Below are positions 11,353-22,466 of a stretch of 64,000 nt of DNA, one piece after another. This DNA comes from Jaapia argillacea MUCL 33604. Its lineage: Eukaryota > Basidiomycota > Agaricomycetes > Jaapiales > Jaapiaceae. A model generated the notes under the pieces. The model saw nothing but the letters and a program-made list of their open reading frames with translations, did no database searches and had not been told where the DNA came from. Position numbers and translations under genes: made by a program. Location of the stretch: assembly GCA_000697665.1 (NCBI GenBank), contig KL197709.1, forward strand, positions 2,417,599 through 2,481,598, written 5' to 3'. Every line of letters starts with the position of its first letter. Position 1 is the stretch's first letter.

Positions 11353-12136
11353 CCTTTCCGTTCAATTTCCGTCGCGAGGCATGCTCGTGCAAGAGCATAC
11401 CGTCTGGTTTCCGTTTATCATTATTGATTTGGTTCTTTGGTCACACACACGGATCGATTTGTTTCTTTCTTTTGGGTTGCTTGTCAAGGGTTCACTGTCG
11501 GGTTCGTTGCTTTGGGGTTTATCGGTAACCGGCTTTATTGTAGACCGAACGCATCATATCTACCATATCAGTCTTTGTATATTCACGTCTCTTTGCTCAT
11601 ACACGACGCACTCATCCTGTTTGCTCCTCAGCGCCATGAAGAGAGTTCAAGTTTCAGACCTCCACGACTGGGTTCACCACAAGGCTGTCTAGCCAATCAG
11701 ACTCGCCATACCAAACCCGTCGCGGAACGGATACATACACACCCCACCCGGGGCGGTACATACAGGTACATTCTTGAATATCACGGATATACTGTATGGC
11801 GGCCCGTTGCAAAAGCTTGCTGGTTCGCTTCGCTTCAAATACCTGGGGAAGTGCATTAATGGGCATTCCCAAGCTCATCCACCTCCGAGTCTCCACGACG
11901 GTGTGTATTCACTCTCCCTATCAGCGGAACGGCCAACGACTCTGCTACATGCATTGTCCGCCGCAGCTCTGAATGAGCAGGGATAAAAACTTCAATCCTT
12001 GGAGGTCGGCATGTGCTTTCTTGCCATTGGACACAGCAGAATTTGTATATCTGCAGAGGTTTGCTTCCGCAGGAGGTTTCCTTTCTTAGACTACTCACTC
12101 CCGGCTATTTCCAACTCCGCTCGCCGTCGCTAGTAG
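11353..12136. other. Intergenic, no gene seen
   Basis: Short overlapping frames only. It probably holds the 3' untranslated region of the Ser/Pro-rich gene and distal upstream sequence of the cytochrome oxidase gene. Confidence 0.4.
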
Positions 12137-12266
12137 CCAATCACCTCCGTTGTTCCGAAGATTCAAGGTTTCATGCTTGTCCGAGCCTCCGAGCCCTCCG
12201 GTTGTCCCTCAGCCAATCGCCGCTGAGGACGTCATGATGAGTATGAGGTTGCGGTGAGTATAAAAA
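12137..12266 (+). promoter_or_regulatory. COX8 promoter: two CCAAT boxes and a TATA box
   Basis: CCAAT occurs at 12137-12141 and 12213-12217, both as GCCAATC. TATAAAAA lies at 12259-12266, about 90 bases before the start codon. An ACGTCAT sequence near 12230 resembles a CRE/ATF half-site. CCAAT boxes bound by the HAP complex are known to control fungal respiratory genes, and the gene served encodes a respiratory subunit. Binding here is inferred. Confidence 0.5.
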
Positions 12267-12350
12267 CAAGGTGGAGGAGGTGCGGTGTCGTAACAGTTTT
12301 CTTTTGACGTTTACCACACCCTCCTCTCCTCCATCCTCTGCTCATCGACA

Positions 12351-12785
12351 ATGTCAGTCCTCGCTCGTGCTTCTGCTCTTCGCCACCAGGTAGTTCGTTC
12401 GCGCGCTGGCGTCCGTTCGATGAGTTATGACGTGCGTATCTCTCTGCAGACTATCCACCACCATCAGACTAATCCCAATATTCCTTACGTTGCTATATTT
12501 TATTCCGTTCCGAACAGCACATCCCTTTCAGCTTCAAGAACAGGCCCGTGTTTGCTCTTAAGGTCATCGGATACTTGGGATTAGGCTTTGGCGTCCCCGT
12601 TCTCGCATCCGCCTACCAGTTGTGAGTGTCACTCTGCCTTCGTGCTCTGCTCCAAAATTTTTTATGTGGTTCTGCGTTCTTGGAACTGTTGTATCTGCTA
12701 TATCGGTCCTGTTTGTCCGTCGTCCAATCAGATGCTGATTCGCCGTACGATTTGTAGGAAGAAAGCGGGTGGTGTTGCCGCATGA
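12351..12785 (+). CDS. COX8: Cytochrome c oxidase subunit VIII (yeast Cox8, animal COX7C)
   Basis: A 70-residue protein in three exons: 12351-12431, 12518-12621 and 12758-12785. The first 25 residues are basic and Ser/Arg-rich (RSRAGVRSMSYD), a mitochondrial import sequence. The mature part begins HIPFSFKNRPVFALK and continues with one membrane span, GYLGLGFGVPVLASAYQL, ending KKAGGVAA. This matches the small single-span subunit of complex IV in the inner mitochondrial membrane. Length and motif agree with the family. It ends close to the Dicer gene, which comes from the other side. Confidence 0.88.
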
Positions 12786-13042
12786 TTCTGATTGGCTCAG
12801 ACATACCCCGTTGAGAGCAGGAGCACTATAGAAGGCCGGTACCCACATGGCATACAGCTCAGAGGGAGGGGGTCCATCCAGCGCGGATCCTCACGACTCG
12901 CTTTCCGCCCATAATACACTATTCTCGTAGATGTTACTAGAGCTTCGACTAGACTAGACACTAGCAATCAAATGCTGCCTTTTTATTTGTTAAACCAGCG
13001 TCAACGGTATGGTGAAGGAGAACATTGACAAAGTCTTGGCGT

Positions 13043-16000
13043 CTACTTGCTTTGAAGGACGCTCTCAACCTCTCCGATCTCTTCATCATCGTTCCCCGCC
13101 TCGTCCCAGAACTGTTTCAAGGCCTTTTTGACTGCCCTCCTAGCGGCGCTCTGCAGTCTACAGTTGCAAGTACGGCTCATGAATGCGGGGTCTCCTTCCA
13201 AAGCGTCAATAGCCCACGCGCACACGAGTCGGGTGACTGCTTGAACAGTAGTTGAGACGCAGCCAGCGAGAACCACATCGTGGACGATGACTGTTGCATA
13301 AACAAAGCGTCTTAGCGGAAAATCTGACTCTGTATAAGAGAAGGCCTCACCTTCACACCCGATAAGTTGCTCTTCTCTATCAAAGAACGGACGCCAGCCA
13401 CGCTTATAGACATCAGCCAGCTCCCGACTCTTCACCATCTCAAACTTTTGGCACCCGTGAGCCTGGAACAATTCAAACAAGATCTTCGTGGGGTGATGAG
13501 ACAACGTCTTGAGTGTGATATGCTTGTCGAAGAAGGGTTGCAGAACATTTCGGAACAACGTCTCTGCTCCAACAGGAGTGAAGTTATCCGAGACGTAGAC
13601 TGCACCTATGATGGATTCTAACACGTCCGAGATCGCCTAAGTGGTGAATAGTGGAGGTGAGAAGTCTATCCCAAAAGCCAAAGGTGGTGCGAACCTTTGG
13701 GGGTTCAACATGAGTCCAGTATTGTCCAGGCGATCGTCCTTCCTCTTCTGCCAATCTGTACTCTTCAGATTCCTTCTCCTTGATCAGAGTCGCATACGCT
13801 CGAATACTCCTTGCCAACTCGGGTGATTCGAAATGGAGGTGCTGATACAATCCAGACCAGACACAAACTGCTGCAAGAGTCGAGTTGGACACCATGGTTC
13901 CCTAAGTAGCGGAATCAGCCTAGGGTGGTGAGTAGAGCCAAAAATGGGCCTACTTTGAGAAGTGTCAGAGCCCCGGGTGATAGATTGGCCTCCCGGTCGA
14001 ACAAGTGGCGAATTACCACTACAATGGACGATCAGCAAATACGAAAGCAAGAGATGGACTGCCCTTACTGAAATCGAGAATGGCGTCTCCGATGAACTCA
14101 AGGCGTTCATACGAAGTCATCTCAAAGCCGTGGACAGATGTATGCGTCTGCGGATACCCATCAGAGCACGGACAGGTGTTCACAAGGGAGGTAGTCTCAC
14201 CAATGCTTGGGCAAGCAAATGTGGGTGTTCAAACTTGTGTCCAATGATACTCTCCACACTTTCTATGGACCTTGACCGCAGTTTCGCTGTGGCGGATGGG
14301 GGCGGTGCTAACGCTTTCCGTCCAAGGTCTTCCCAAGTGTCAATTTCAAGGATGGGAACATGCAGTGCCTTCGTGACTTTGAGAGCAACTTCACGACCTC
14401 CTGAGACGTAGGCTGCGCCGATGATAGCTTCTGCAACGTCTGCAATTGACTGGGAGCGATCACGATTTGAGAATTTCGGTATGATTTGAGATGATAGCGT
14501 ACCTTGTCTCCCAACCACTGGAAGTTTTGGTCTTCTTGCTGGCGATCCTTCCTGGATCGCTTAGAGGGCTTCTTCGAGGGGTTCTGAGGCTGATTTTCCA
14601 AGTCCTTGGTAGGGTCGGCAGGACCTGAAAACAAGCCAAGAGCAGGTGTCCCAGAAGTGGTGGGAGGAGGTGGCGGAGGCGGAACGGCCTCAGCAGATGG
14701 CTCCTTTTCTTTGGTCGACGGGCCTGTAGGAAGGATTTCGAAGTTTGTTGGCTGCCATAACTTGCACACAAATGGCTTGGATTGTATGAATGGTGGAATA
14801 CCCGCACGTTCTGCATCCTCTTGCAGTGACTTGTTACTGATGATCCGTTGCCGCAGTGCGTGGAGAGAACCCTCCTTATGCTGGGGGTGGGTGACGAAGA
14901 GGTACATCGACGAGATGTATTTGAGGTATGAGTCGCCTGGATGGATATATTATTAAATTCCCAAGGACAATTGAGCTTGACAAGGACCTACCAAGAAGCT
15001 CCAGTCGCTCATAATCAAACTCAAATCCTGCAGAAGGGGCTGTGAGGGCTGCATGGAGATGTGTTTCTTTGATGCAATTGTCGAAAAACTTCGCATTGAT
15101 TTCCTTTACAAGTAGGATATCATCAATTCTTCTGGTAATGGAGGGTAATATCAAAGCTGTTCGAAACGTGCTGGGGTTTGTTGAGAAAGGTTTTAGTTGC
15201 TATGAAATCGATCTCACCTGGCGGGAATAGTGAATTTGGCACACAATTCCGGGATAAGGTCTGCAGTTTTGATTTCATATGTGGGACTCTAAACCGATAT
15301 GGACGACACTCACATCTGCTAGAAGACTTTAGCTCAGCGGCCGCTGAACTCGGGTTAAGTCTATTGAGAACCGGGGGAATCGGGAAGACCTGGATAAGGG
15401 GCTGGTCATAGTTCTTGAGTCCTTCGAAGCACTTGCGGCGCGCTTTACAACACTCGACATAGTTCCCATAAGGTTCTTGTAGCTAAAAGGCGATCAACAA
15501 CCTATAAGAAGTGGAAAGATGGACAACGTACGCTACCAGGCTCAGGTTTGCTCATCGGATTCAGATCGGTTCGAATAGCCTGCGCGTCAAACCGTTTTGT
15601 GAATTCAACCCATCTATCTTGTATGATGGTATCCACGATATCACCATCAGTAATGGTAGATGGATCTGGTAAGGGAATCACAAATGCCTGGGCAGCTAGG
15701 GTTACCAGATCCCAAGGAATGTGTTCCGCTACATTAGGGAGAGACAAAGGATCATCGGGACTTTGGGGCGAAGTACTCCAAGTCGGTTTGAGAGGGGCGA
15801 AAAAATACGGTATTTTGTCGAAGGGACATGTGAATGGTTTGTTCATGACAGTCCGGCATGTTCGCAAGGTGTATGCGTAAACATTCTCGAATTGTTCTTC
15901 GTCTAGCTCGAGAGGGGCTCCCTTTGTAAAAGTGATAGTTGTTGGGATACCGTTGTAGAATACCTTCGTATTCGGTAGGTCGGGCAAAGGAAGCCTCGTC

Positions 16001-18045
16001 AGGAGCATGATAGGGCCGTGTCGCTCATCTGCTTGGACAGGATGTACGATGGTGGGATAGAGGACCTTCAAGGGAACAGATAGTGAGTAATCCCAAAAGT
16101 TCGCCGATTTTCTTGGATATCGACTTGTTCCGTTCGATCCATTCTTGTCTTTGCGCTGAGGATTTACTGAATCCACGTTCTCAATTCGAAGTGGGGGGCG
16201 AGGGAATGCGTGACTGTCAAGGAGACCCAAGCGAAACAGCTTGGCGCATGCAGTGTAAGCCGCGGAACGCCGCGCTTCCCCCTCATGGTACGAAGGTTCA
16301 CCGGCAGTCTTCTTAAGGTTTCCATCGGTTGGGAGAGATAGCGAACAGACATAGGGACGAAGAGACGAACTGTCTTTGTCATATGTGAACAAAGGTGATC
16401 CAGGAGCCCCGACAGCCTTGTGAGCTAAGAAACGGTAGAGGGCGACTGGTGCGTCTCGAGGGTAGATCCTGGCGCTGGTGGCGGGGTCCTGGAGGTACTC
16501 CTCAGAATTGTCCTCGTCATCACTGTCAGAGAGATAACGGTCCGAGGTCTCATGCAGGGTTGAAGGAGGCGTGGCCCCTTGCGGTGTGCCTGCTGCATCA
16601 ATCCATGGGTTCGGCGCCTCTCCGAGCTGTGCTACTCGTGAAAGTATATGGCGATGAACCTCATTACCCCTTTCCACCATATGTAAGAGGTGGGATGCAT
16701 GACCTCTTGTGGATGCTCTGGAAAAGGCGTAGGACAGTTGACTATCGAATAGATCGAAGCTAAGGGGATCGCTTGGGTTATGATGGTTGTCTGAAGAGGA
16801 GACAGTTGTTGACTCACCGAACTAGGACTGATACGGTATCCATAACTAGATCTTCAACGGATTTGGTGATTATCAAGAGGTTGTGTCTTCCGGCGCCAAA
16901 GGCGGCCAATGCGTCCCGCTGCGAACGTGAATCAATGACAAACTTTAATCAAGTATACACAACAAACCTGGTATTCCGGATTGCCAAATGGTCCGTGCTC
17001 GACCACAACTTGGGGACGGAGGAATCGAAGTTCATCGACCAATTGTTTCAGAAGGTCGGATAGCACAATGGCAGTAGCCCGTCTCCGAACTGTGACAAGA
17101 TTCAATGCACACTTTCTTGGTGGAACAGATGATTGACTCACCCAAGACAACGCCACGGAAAGCGTCGCCCAGGGGTTGAAAAGATTTCAAGATGTCGACG
17201 AGCTTCGCAAACTTTGGCGTCACATTAAATCCTTGCGAGGTACGGTCGAGACACGGGAGGCTGAAAGCCCAGTTCTTGACAATCTCGTGAACCTTCATTT
17301 TGGCCAGGGTCGTTGTCTCTGCATCTGAGAGACCTCCATTCGCTTCCAGTATCCCGCTAATGTCGAGATCGCGTGCGGCACTTCGCCAAACCAAATCAGA
17401 CGCGCACGATCCAGCATCAGACAATGCATGTCGTGCAGCTGTGAACTGGCGACGGAATATAGCCTCGTCAGGATCCCAATTGTGCAACTTGGTTGTTAAC
17501 TCTGTCTCCGAAACATTGTGGCTTCCGTCGTAAGCTATGACAAGCTCAGTGGGACGGTCAGCTGGGATCAAGGGGATGTGAGTAATGTCATCGGAACAGG
17601 AGGAGGTTAGGAGGTCCTGACCGTCATCTTGAGGGACTGAGGCCTCAATCTTCTGTCTCTTGCGAGGACGACCTGAGTCACCCTCGGATTCGTCCATTGT
17701 TCTGGCTAGGCGCCCTCTGTCCTCTGTGATGGGGGGAAAGGCCGTGCTGTCATCGAGAGATGGCGAGTCACTGCCTGTTCCACCTAACCGAGTGTTCCCC
17801 TCCTGGTTGTCCTTCGAGTAAGGCAATCGAGTTTTCTCCTCTTTTCTCCATGACTGCTTCCAAATTTTGAGCATCGAGTGGGTGAATGCGTACCACCAGG
17901 CGGCGGTAGTTTAAGTTCAAGAAGTGTCCAAGCCGTTACATACACAGTCGTCCAGTGCACCGCCGGCCTTTGTTGCTGCGACAAAACGACCAACCTGGTT
18001 TCTCTGGTTCGGACCACAATATTGACTGCAGCGCTTTGTCGACAT
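13043..18045 (-). CDS. Dicer-like ribonuclease III lacking the DExD ATPase domain
   Basis: Dicer cuts double-stranded RNA into small RNAs. Reading the minus strand, the order is as follows. First comes an acidic, basic-patch N-terminus (GRPRKRQK). A helicase C-terminal half follows: ELVIAYDG, CASDLVWRSAARD, AIVLSDLLKQLVDEL, SYAFSRASTRG and HMVERGNEVHRHILSR. Then come the dimerisation domain (about 16480-16150), RNase IIIa (YERLELLGDSYLKY near 15000; DVAEAIIGAAY near 14435) and RNase IIIb (ALTHTS, SYERLEFIGDAILDF near 14080; DVLESIIGAVY near 13615). A C-terminal dsRNA-binding-like region ends at 13043. Both RNase III acidic sets look intact. Motifs I-III of the helicase are absent and motif V is degenerate (TKSVEDLVMDT). 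Start 18045 (MSTKRCSQYC) is the best guess; first exon 18045-17944. It is shorter than the usual fungal Dicer. Confidence 0.85.
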
Positions 18046-18167
18046 TCGCGGGAACTGCAGTGAACACTGCCGTGGCTTATGTCCTCATCTATCTCTTGTT
18101 CTGAGCTCTCGCAGCTGTCCGCTAACGATTTCCCCCTCCACAACTTCTTGGGTACCTGAAACTCCCA
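18046..18167. promoter_or_regulatory. Short divergent promoter, Dicer / unknown gene
   Basis: Only 122 bases separate the proposed start codons of the leftward Dicer gene and the rightward gene at 18168, so the two probably share a promoter. This short gap also leaves no room for a missing Dicer N-terminus. Confidence 0.45.
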
Positions 18168-19705
18168 ATGTCAGTCAATAACGATTATCTCGTTCGACAC
18201 ATCGCTGGTCTGGAAACCCCCACACCGTCAAGCCCAAACGCTAGACGGCGTGTTAGTTCTGAGCCGTGTCTTCCACTCCGTTTGCCCTCAGCTAGTACGT
18301 CGTCACTCTCATCCTTCACCAGATCTGTTGCGAACCCCCTATCAGGCTTCATCATACGAGAAGCTGAAATGCACCAGAAAAGGATGAAGAGGGAAGATAA
18401 AGGAAGACACAAAGAACTCCCTTCACCCCCTGATGTGGCACCTGATCCCGAAGATGAGATTCTGAAAACCCCCACTTCGCCTTCTCCATCGACGAGCCCC
18501 TCTTCTCCAACCAATAGTCTATTCAAACGGATGTTTTCGACGAAGAAGACCGAGAGCCCAGCGGGACCTTGGCGACCACCAGAGGTACTTGGACAGCCTG
18601 GTCAAAGTTAGAGAATGTCTTATCATAATCCTTCTCCAGACCTTCGAAGTCTTTCGTGCTATCGATCGGAAGGACATGGAGTATTTGATTGAAGTACGGG
18701 ACCGCTCTTTCGATGTCAGTCCAAGAAATATCGTCGATTTCGCGAAGAGTTCTTGACTTACTTCTGCGAAGTTATTGCTGCGCTGGGAACACGACATGAA
18801 CGCCACCCCGTTAGTATATGCTATGCGCCTTGGGCCTTCTCATCGTGACGTAGCCATTATCCTCTTGGGCGCCTTCTCGAGGTGGGTGAACAACCTATCC
18901 GACGAGGACATCCAGCAACCAAACACGAAGAACCTTCTGAAAACCCTGCGTGCGTCCCATTGTACTACAACCCTTGGGTGTGCTGATCCCGAACCCTCAC
19001 ATAGGTACGAATCTCAAAATGGCCATTGATCATGGCCTTCAAACATCACAAACAGATCTCATCGCATCCTATTTCCAGACTTTGATTATGAGTGAAGGCG
19101 ACAGATGGATTCACTCTCAAATAACGAATCTCCGCCTCGCCTTACGTTCTGGAACAGCTGGGAAACCTGTTACGACCGCTGAAGATGCCGTTCGCACTTT
19201 TGCCACTAAGCAACTGGGGAAGTCCCATGCTATCGCTGCATTAGAAGACTAGTATGTTCGCCCTTCCGCTCCCGCGCTTGAGAAAGCTCATATGCTTTTC
19301 AGCATCGCGAACGCGACCTCGGATTTGCTCATGATGGCGGCCTGGTCCACTCTTTTGGATTATGACTCCATCCACGGCGAACTCATTCCTGTGATTACAC
19401 TCCCCCTCTCCGACTCTCTATGTTTGACACAGTTTACCTCCCAGGTATGGTACTTTGCACGAGACGATCGAGTGTACAAGGCGTTTTGCACACGGCTGGA
19501 CCAGAACCGGACCAGCGCGCATCACGTTGGAGGTCGCAGATTGCGATGGCAAATTCGAGTCCTTCGATCGATTATGGAAGGTCGGAATGTAAATTATCGT
19601 GTAAGCATCTCTTTCCCCTCCGTGTTTGACTCTGTTCCTGAGATTCACTGGTAGCGCAAAGTAGAACTACTGAAGAATGAACTGGATGAAGGTTCTGGGG
19701 TTTGA
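18168..19705 (+). CDS. Conserved fungal protein of unknown function, helical repeat-like
   Basis: Exon 1 encodes about 140 disordered residues (SSPNARRRVSSEP, PTSPSPSTSPSSPT). A 55-base intron then joins PPE to TFEVFRAIDRKDMEYL. Later exons read LLLRWEHDMNATPLVYAMRL, PSHRDVAIILLGAFSRWVNN, MAIDHGLQTSQTDLIASYFQ, then EDY joined to IANATSDLLMMAAWSTLLDY. The last exon ends KNELDEGSGV with TGA at 19703-19705. The helical segments with NATPLVYAMRLG and HRDVAIILLGA resemble degenerate ankyrin-like pairs, but I cannot assign a family. The frame is held consistently across at least six exons, which supports a real gene. The role is unknown. Confidence 0.7.
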
Positions 19706-19778
19706 CCCCACCTGGTAGCTATCGTTTGTTTGATTTTGTGGGCCCCAAGTCTGTGGTCCCATAGGGACCCAAGCTACC
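19696..19778 (+). other. Cluster of short hairpins at the stop codon and 3' end
   Basis: TGGGGT-TTG-ACCCCA at 19696-19710 is a perfect stem that contains the TGA stop codon. GGTCCC-ATA-GGGACC at 19755-19769 is a second perfect stem. GGTAGCT at 19714-19720 pairs with AGCTACC at 19772-19778 and encloses the second stem. Three nested or adjacent stems in 83 bases suggest a structured 3' RNA element. Confidence 0.4.
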
Positions 19779-20113
19779 TGGCTTGCAGTGTGATTCTTTG
19801 CTCGTATAAGGTGCCGTCCGGGTATCAGCTTACAACCCGCATTGGCGTATTATCGAGCATATATTGATCCTACCTCCCTTAAATACGTTCTCTGACCTCT
19901 CTCGCCCGTCTGACATTGACCTCCCCTGCGAGATGGGCGTCTCGTATGAGATCTTCGGAGCGTTTCAGTCGGATACATTCTGCTTCTTCCAAGAGTATCA
20001 CAATAGAATGACAATTGGCATTATGGAGCAGAGAAAGTCCGTAGTATTGTTAATGAATCAAGTCCAATGAGTCGATGAAATGGAGACGATGACCGTTGGA
20101 ATTTACAGATGGA
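19779..20113. other. Convergent 3' intergenic region
   Basis: It lies between two genes that end toward each other. One 68-codon frame at 19864-20070 has no supporting features. No gene is called. Confidence 0.4.
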
Positions 20114-20918
20114 TCAGAACATGAGCTTCATCTCAGCCCACCATGCCCAACTCCCGACGGCGCCTAACGCGAGTACCGCATATCCAAGGTCGAGTTGTAC
20201 GATCGTGTAAATCCAGGCTGTCGCGAGTGGAGGGCACTGCAGAAGCTTGGGATATGATCTCCAGGGCAAGCGTGAAAGGAACTCACCTGTCGTATGTTCA
20301 CAAGCCAATTTCCACGATTTACGAGCCAAATCAATCTTGTTCCAACCGCGATCGATATCCAAAACAGGAGGACTTGCATTTGACGATATGCTTTGTACCT
20401 CGATGCTAGATAAATCTCAGCGCATGTGCGGGCAGTAGCATTCATATACTGACAATAAAATATGAAGATCGCCAAGACTGGGTTACCACAGAATGAGACG
20501 CTAGTTCAAGCAAAGACGAAGTGCTTTGATACATACTTGGAACGCCACTGAGCATCCTCTCCGCTAGTTCTGCAACGGTAGGACGTTTCGCATATTGCAA
20601 GTGTATCAGTCTTCTCTGACGAACCTCGTGAATCATGATCTTCAGCAAACAGAACGGTGGCACGCACATGTCCATCATTAGGAGGCAAAAAGAGAAGGGC
20701 ATAATGAAGATAATTGCGTTGAAGATCTCTTCCGCGAGGCCCATCTCATCCGCCGTTGGTTCAGTTTCCTTGTCGGCTGCGCTGGCACCATTCGAGGAGG
20801 ACAGCTTCTGCAAAACGCCAGACTCGTTGATGAGACGCCATTGCTCCTCATCGCTTATTTCCTCGATATGTGCAGTAGCAGGAGGTTGAGCCTTCTTGGT
20901 TTTGCTTTTCTTAGCCAT
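20114..20918 (-). CDS. Conserved fungal integral membrane protein
   Basis: The start at 20918 gives a Lys-rich N-terminus (AKKSKTKKAQPP), then an acidic region and a membrane span around AIIFIMPFSFCLLMMDI. After introns the chain reads LIHLQYAKRPTVAELAERML, PILAIFIFY, SRYKAYRQMQVLLFWISIAV, GTRLIWLVNRGNW and CPPLATAWIYTIVQLDL, ending in a Trp-rich span and stop at 20114-20116. It has about four hydrophobic segments in about 220 residues. I recall similar uncharacterised fungal proteins, possibly the family labelled DUF7719, but this is not verified. Its start is 92 bases from the divergent Faf1-like gene. Confidence 0.7.
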
Positions 20919-21010
20919 GGTAAGCCTGAGGGTGAGTCTCCGGTAATAGGCCCTCTGCAGTGGAAGTTGGCAAGAAGTTGTGTCACAATTTGGTCACACG
21001 ACCCTCTGCA

Positions 21011-22199
21011 ATGACCGGCCAGGATTACCTGCTACAACTGTTGAACGCACATGGCCAACAATTCTTATCTGCATTTGACACCCCTGTGTCGCAAGATGTA
21101 GGAAAACGAAAGCGTGTGGACAGAGGGGAGTCGGGGAGAGGAAACAAGATTCCCAAACTGGGTACTGGTGCTGAAGATCCAGCGGAGGAGGAGGAATGGT
21201 TGGGCTTCAGTTCTGGTCTCGGTGAAGAAGAAGGTGAGGCGATCTCTCGGGATGAAGGAGAATATTTTGACTATGGTGAGCTCATTTTATCTAGTTTCCA
21301 CCATGCTACTGACTTTTTACATGAGATGGGGGCGAAGACGATGGATTCACCGCCGGTCCTTCGAGCCACACTCCGTCCGTCGTCGTTTTCGCAGATACCC
21401 AGTCTCACACTGGCATGTCATTGCAACCTAGTAAGGCCCAAATGAAAGCATTCATGGTGAGCTTGGCTCTAATCCACACGAAAACGTTCTCTAAATGAAC
21501 CCAGTCCTCCAAAGTATCAAAAGTCAGGCAAGAAGTTCGCGAAGAGAAAGCGCACGCCAAAACCGGAGAGGAAGCCGACGAAGACAAGTGCGTTTTAACT
21601 ATTCCGGTGCCCACGACCATACTTGACCTTTATCAGAACAAATATTCAGAACGATGCCCTATTGCATAAACTCATCCACACGAAACTACTCTCAGGATCG
21701 CTAGATCCTGGACTCGATCTCAAACCTGGGCAACGCCGTAAAGCATTGGAAGGTCGAGTGATGGAGCTCGCTGGGGGTGCGAAGTTGGGCAAAGGAGAGA
21801 GACTCGCTCGAGAAGCCGAACGGAGTAAGGCTGCGAAGCAAGTGCGGCTCGGAATACAAGCCAAACAAAAAGAGAGGGAACAGAAGCAGCTCGAAGAGGT
21901 TCGTCCCATTGGTCGCAGCACCCCAATAGATGTTGAATGTTTTGTAGGCGAAGAACCTAGGCAATTACCACCCCACTATCAAAAAGCTCTTCGAGCCCTC
22001 AGATTCGCAGCCTGCGAGTCGTAAAAGAGAAAAAGGTTTGAAGATGGGGATCGGGAAATTCAGCGGCGGTGTGCTCAAGCTTAGTAAAGATGAAATATCC
22101 GCTATTGGACGTGACGCTCCTATGGCGTCAAGAGGATCCAGTGGCAGAGGGAGGGGACGGGGACGGGGACGGGGACGGGAAGGCCGTCGAGGAAGATGA
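21011..22199 (+). CDS. FAF1: Faf1/FSAF1-type 40S ribosome assembly protein
   Basis: Start ATG 21011 (MTGQDYLLQLLNAHG). The conserved core spans several exons: KAQMKAFM, then LHKLIHTKLLSGSL, QRRKALEGRVMELAGGAKLG, AERSKAAKQVR, KNLGNYHPTIKKLFE and LKMGIGKFSGGVLKLSKDEI. This is the pattern of yeast Faf1 and human C1orf131/FSAF1, nucleolar proteins needed for small-subunit (pre-18S) processing. The protein ends in a Gly/Arg tail (GRGRGRGRGREGRRGR), common in nucleolar RNA-binding proteins. Stop TGA is at 22197-22199. An acidic segment (DPAEEEEW) precedes the core. Two other small-subunit processome genes, UTP12 and IMP4, lie within 15 kb, though clustering is probably chance. Confidence 0.85.
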
Positions 22200-22466
22200 T
22201 ATATTACAACACAATGTCTACAGCTTTACAGCTTCAAGCCGGAACTTCTGAGATCAATCGTCAACATTAATACACAGGCGCAACGAAGAAATGAGATAGG
22301 ACCGGTCAGAGATAAATGTGCTTATATCTCTTGCGGTCGTCGTAATAAGATCCTGCCTTTCGACTGTCACCAGGATATCCCTTCGATGATCGGCTGCTTG
22401 AACTCGATAAAGATGCGCTGAATTGGAATGCGGTCAATTGAGGAGGCATAGGACGACCACAGCCAC

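Noticed and set aside
18185-18526. Missing Dicer helicase hidden on the minus strand upstream
   Set aside because: The frames there show no Walker or DECH motif, and the plus strand carries a consistent multi-exon gene.
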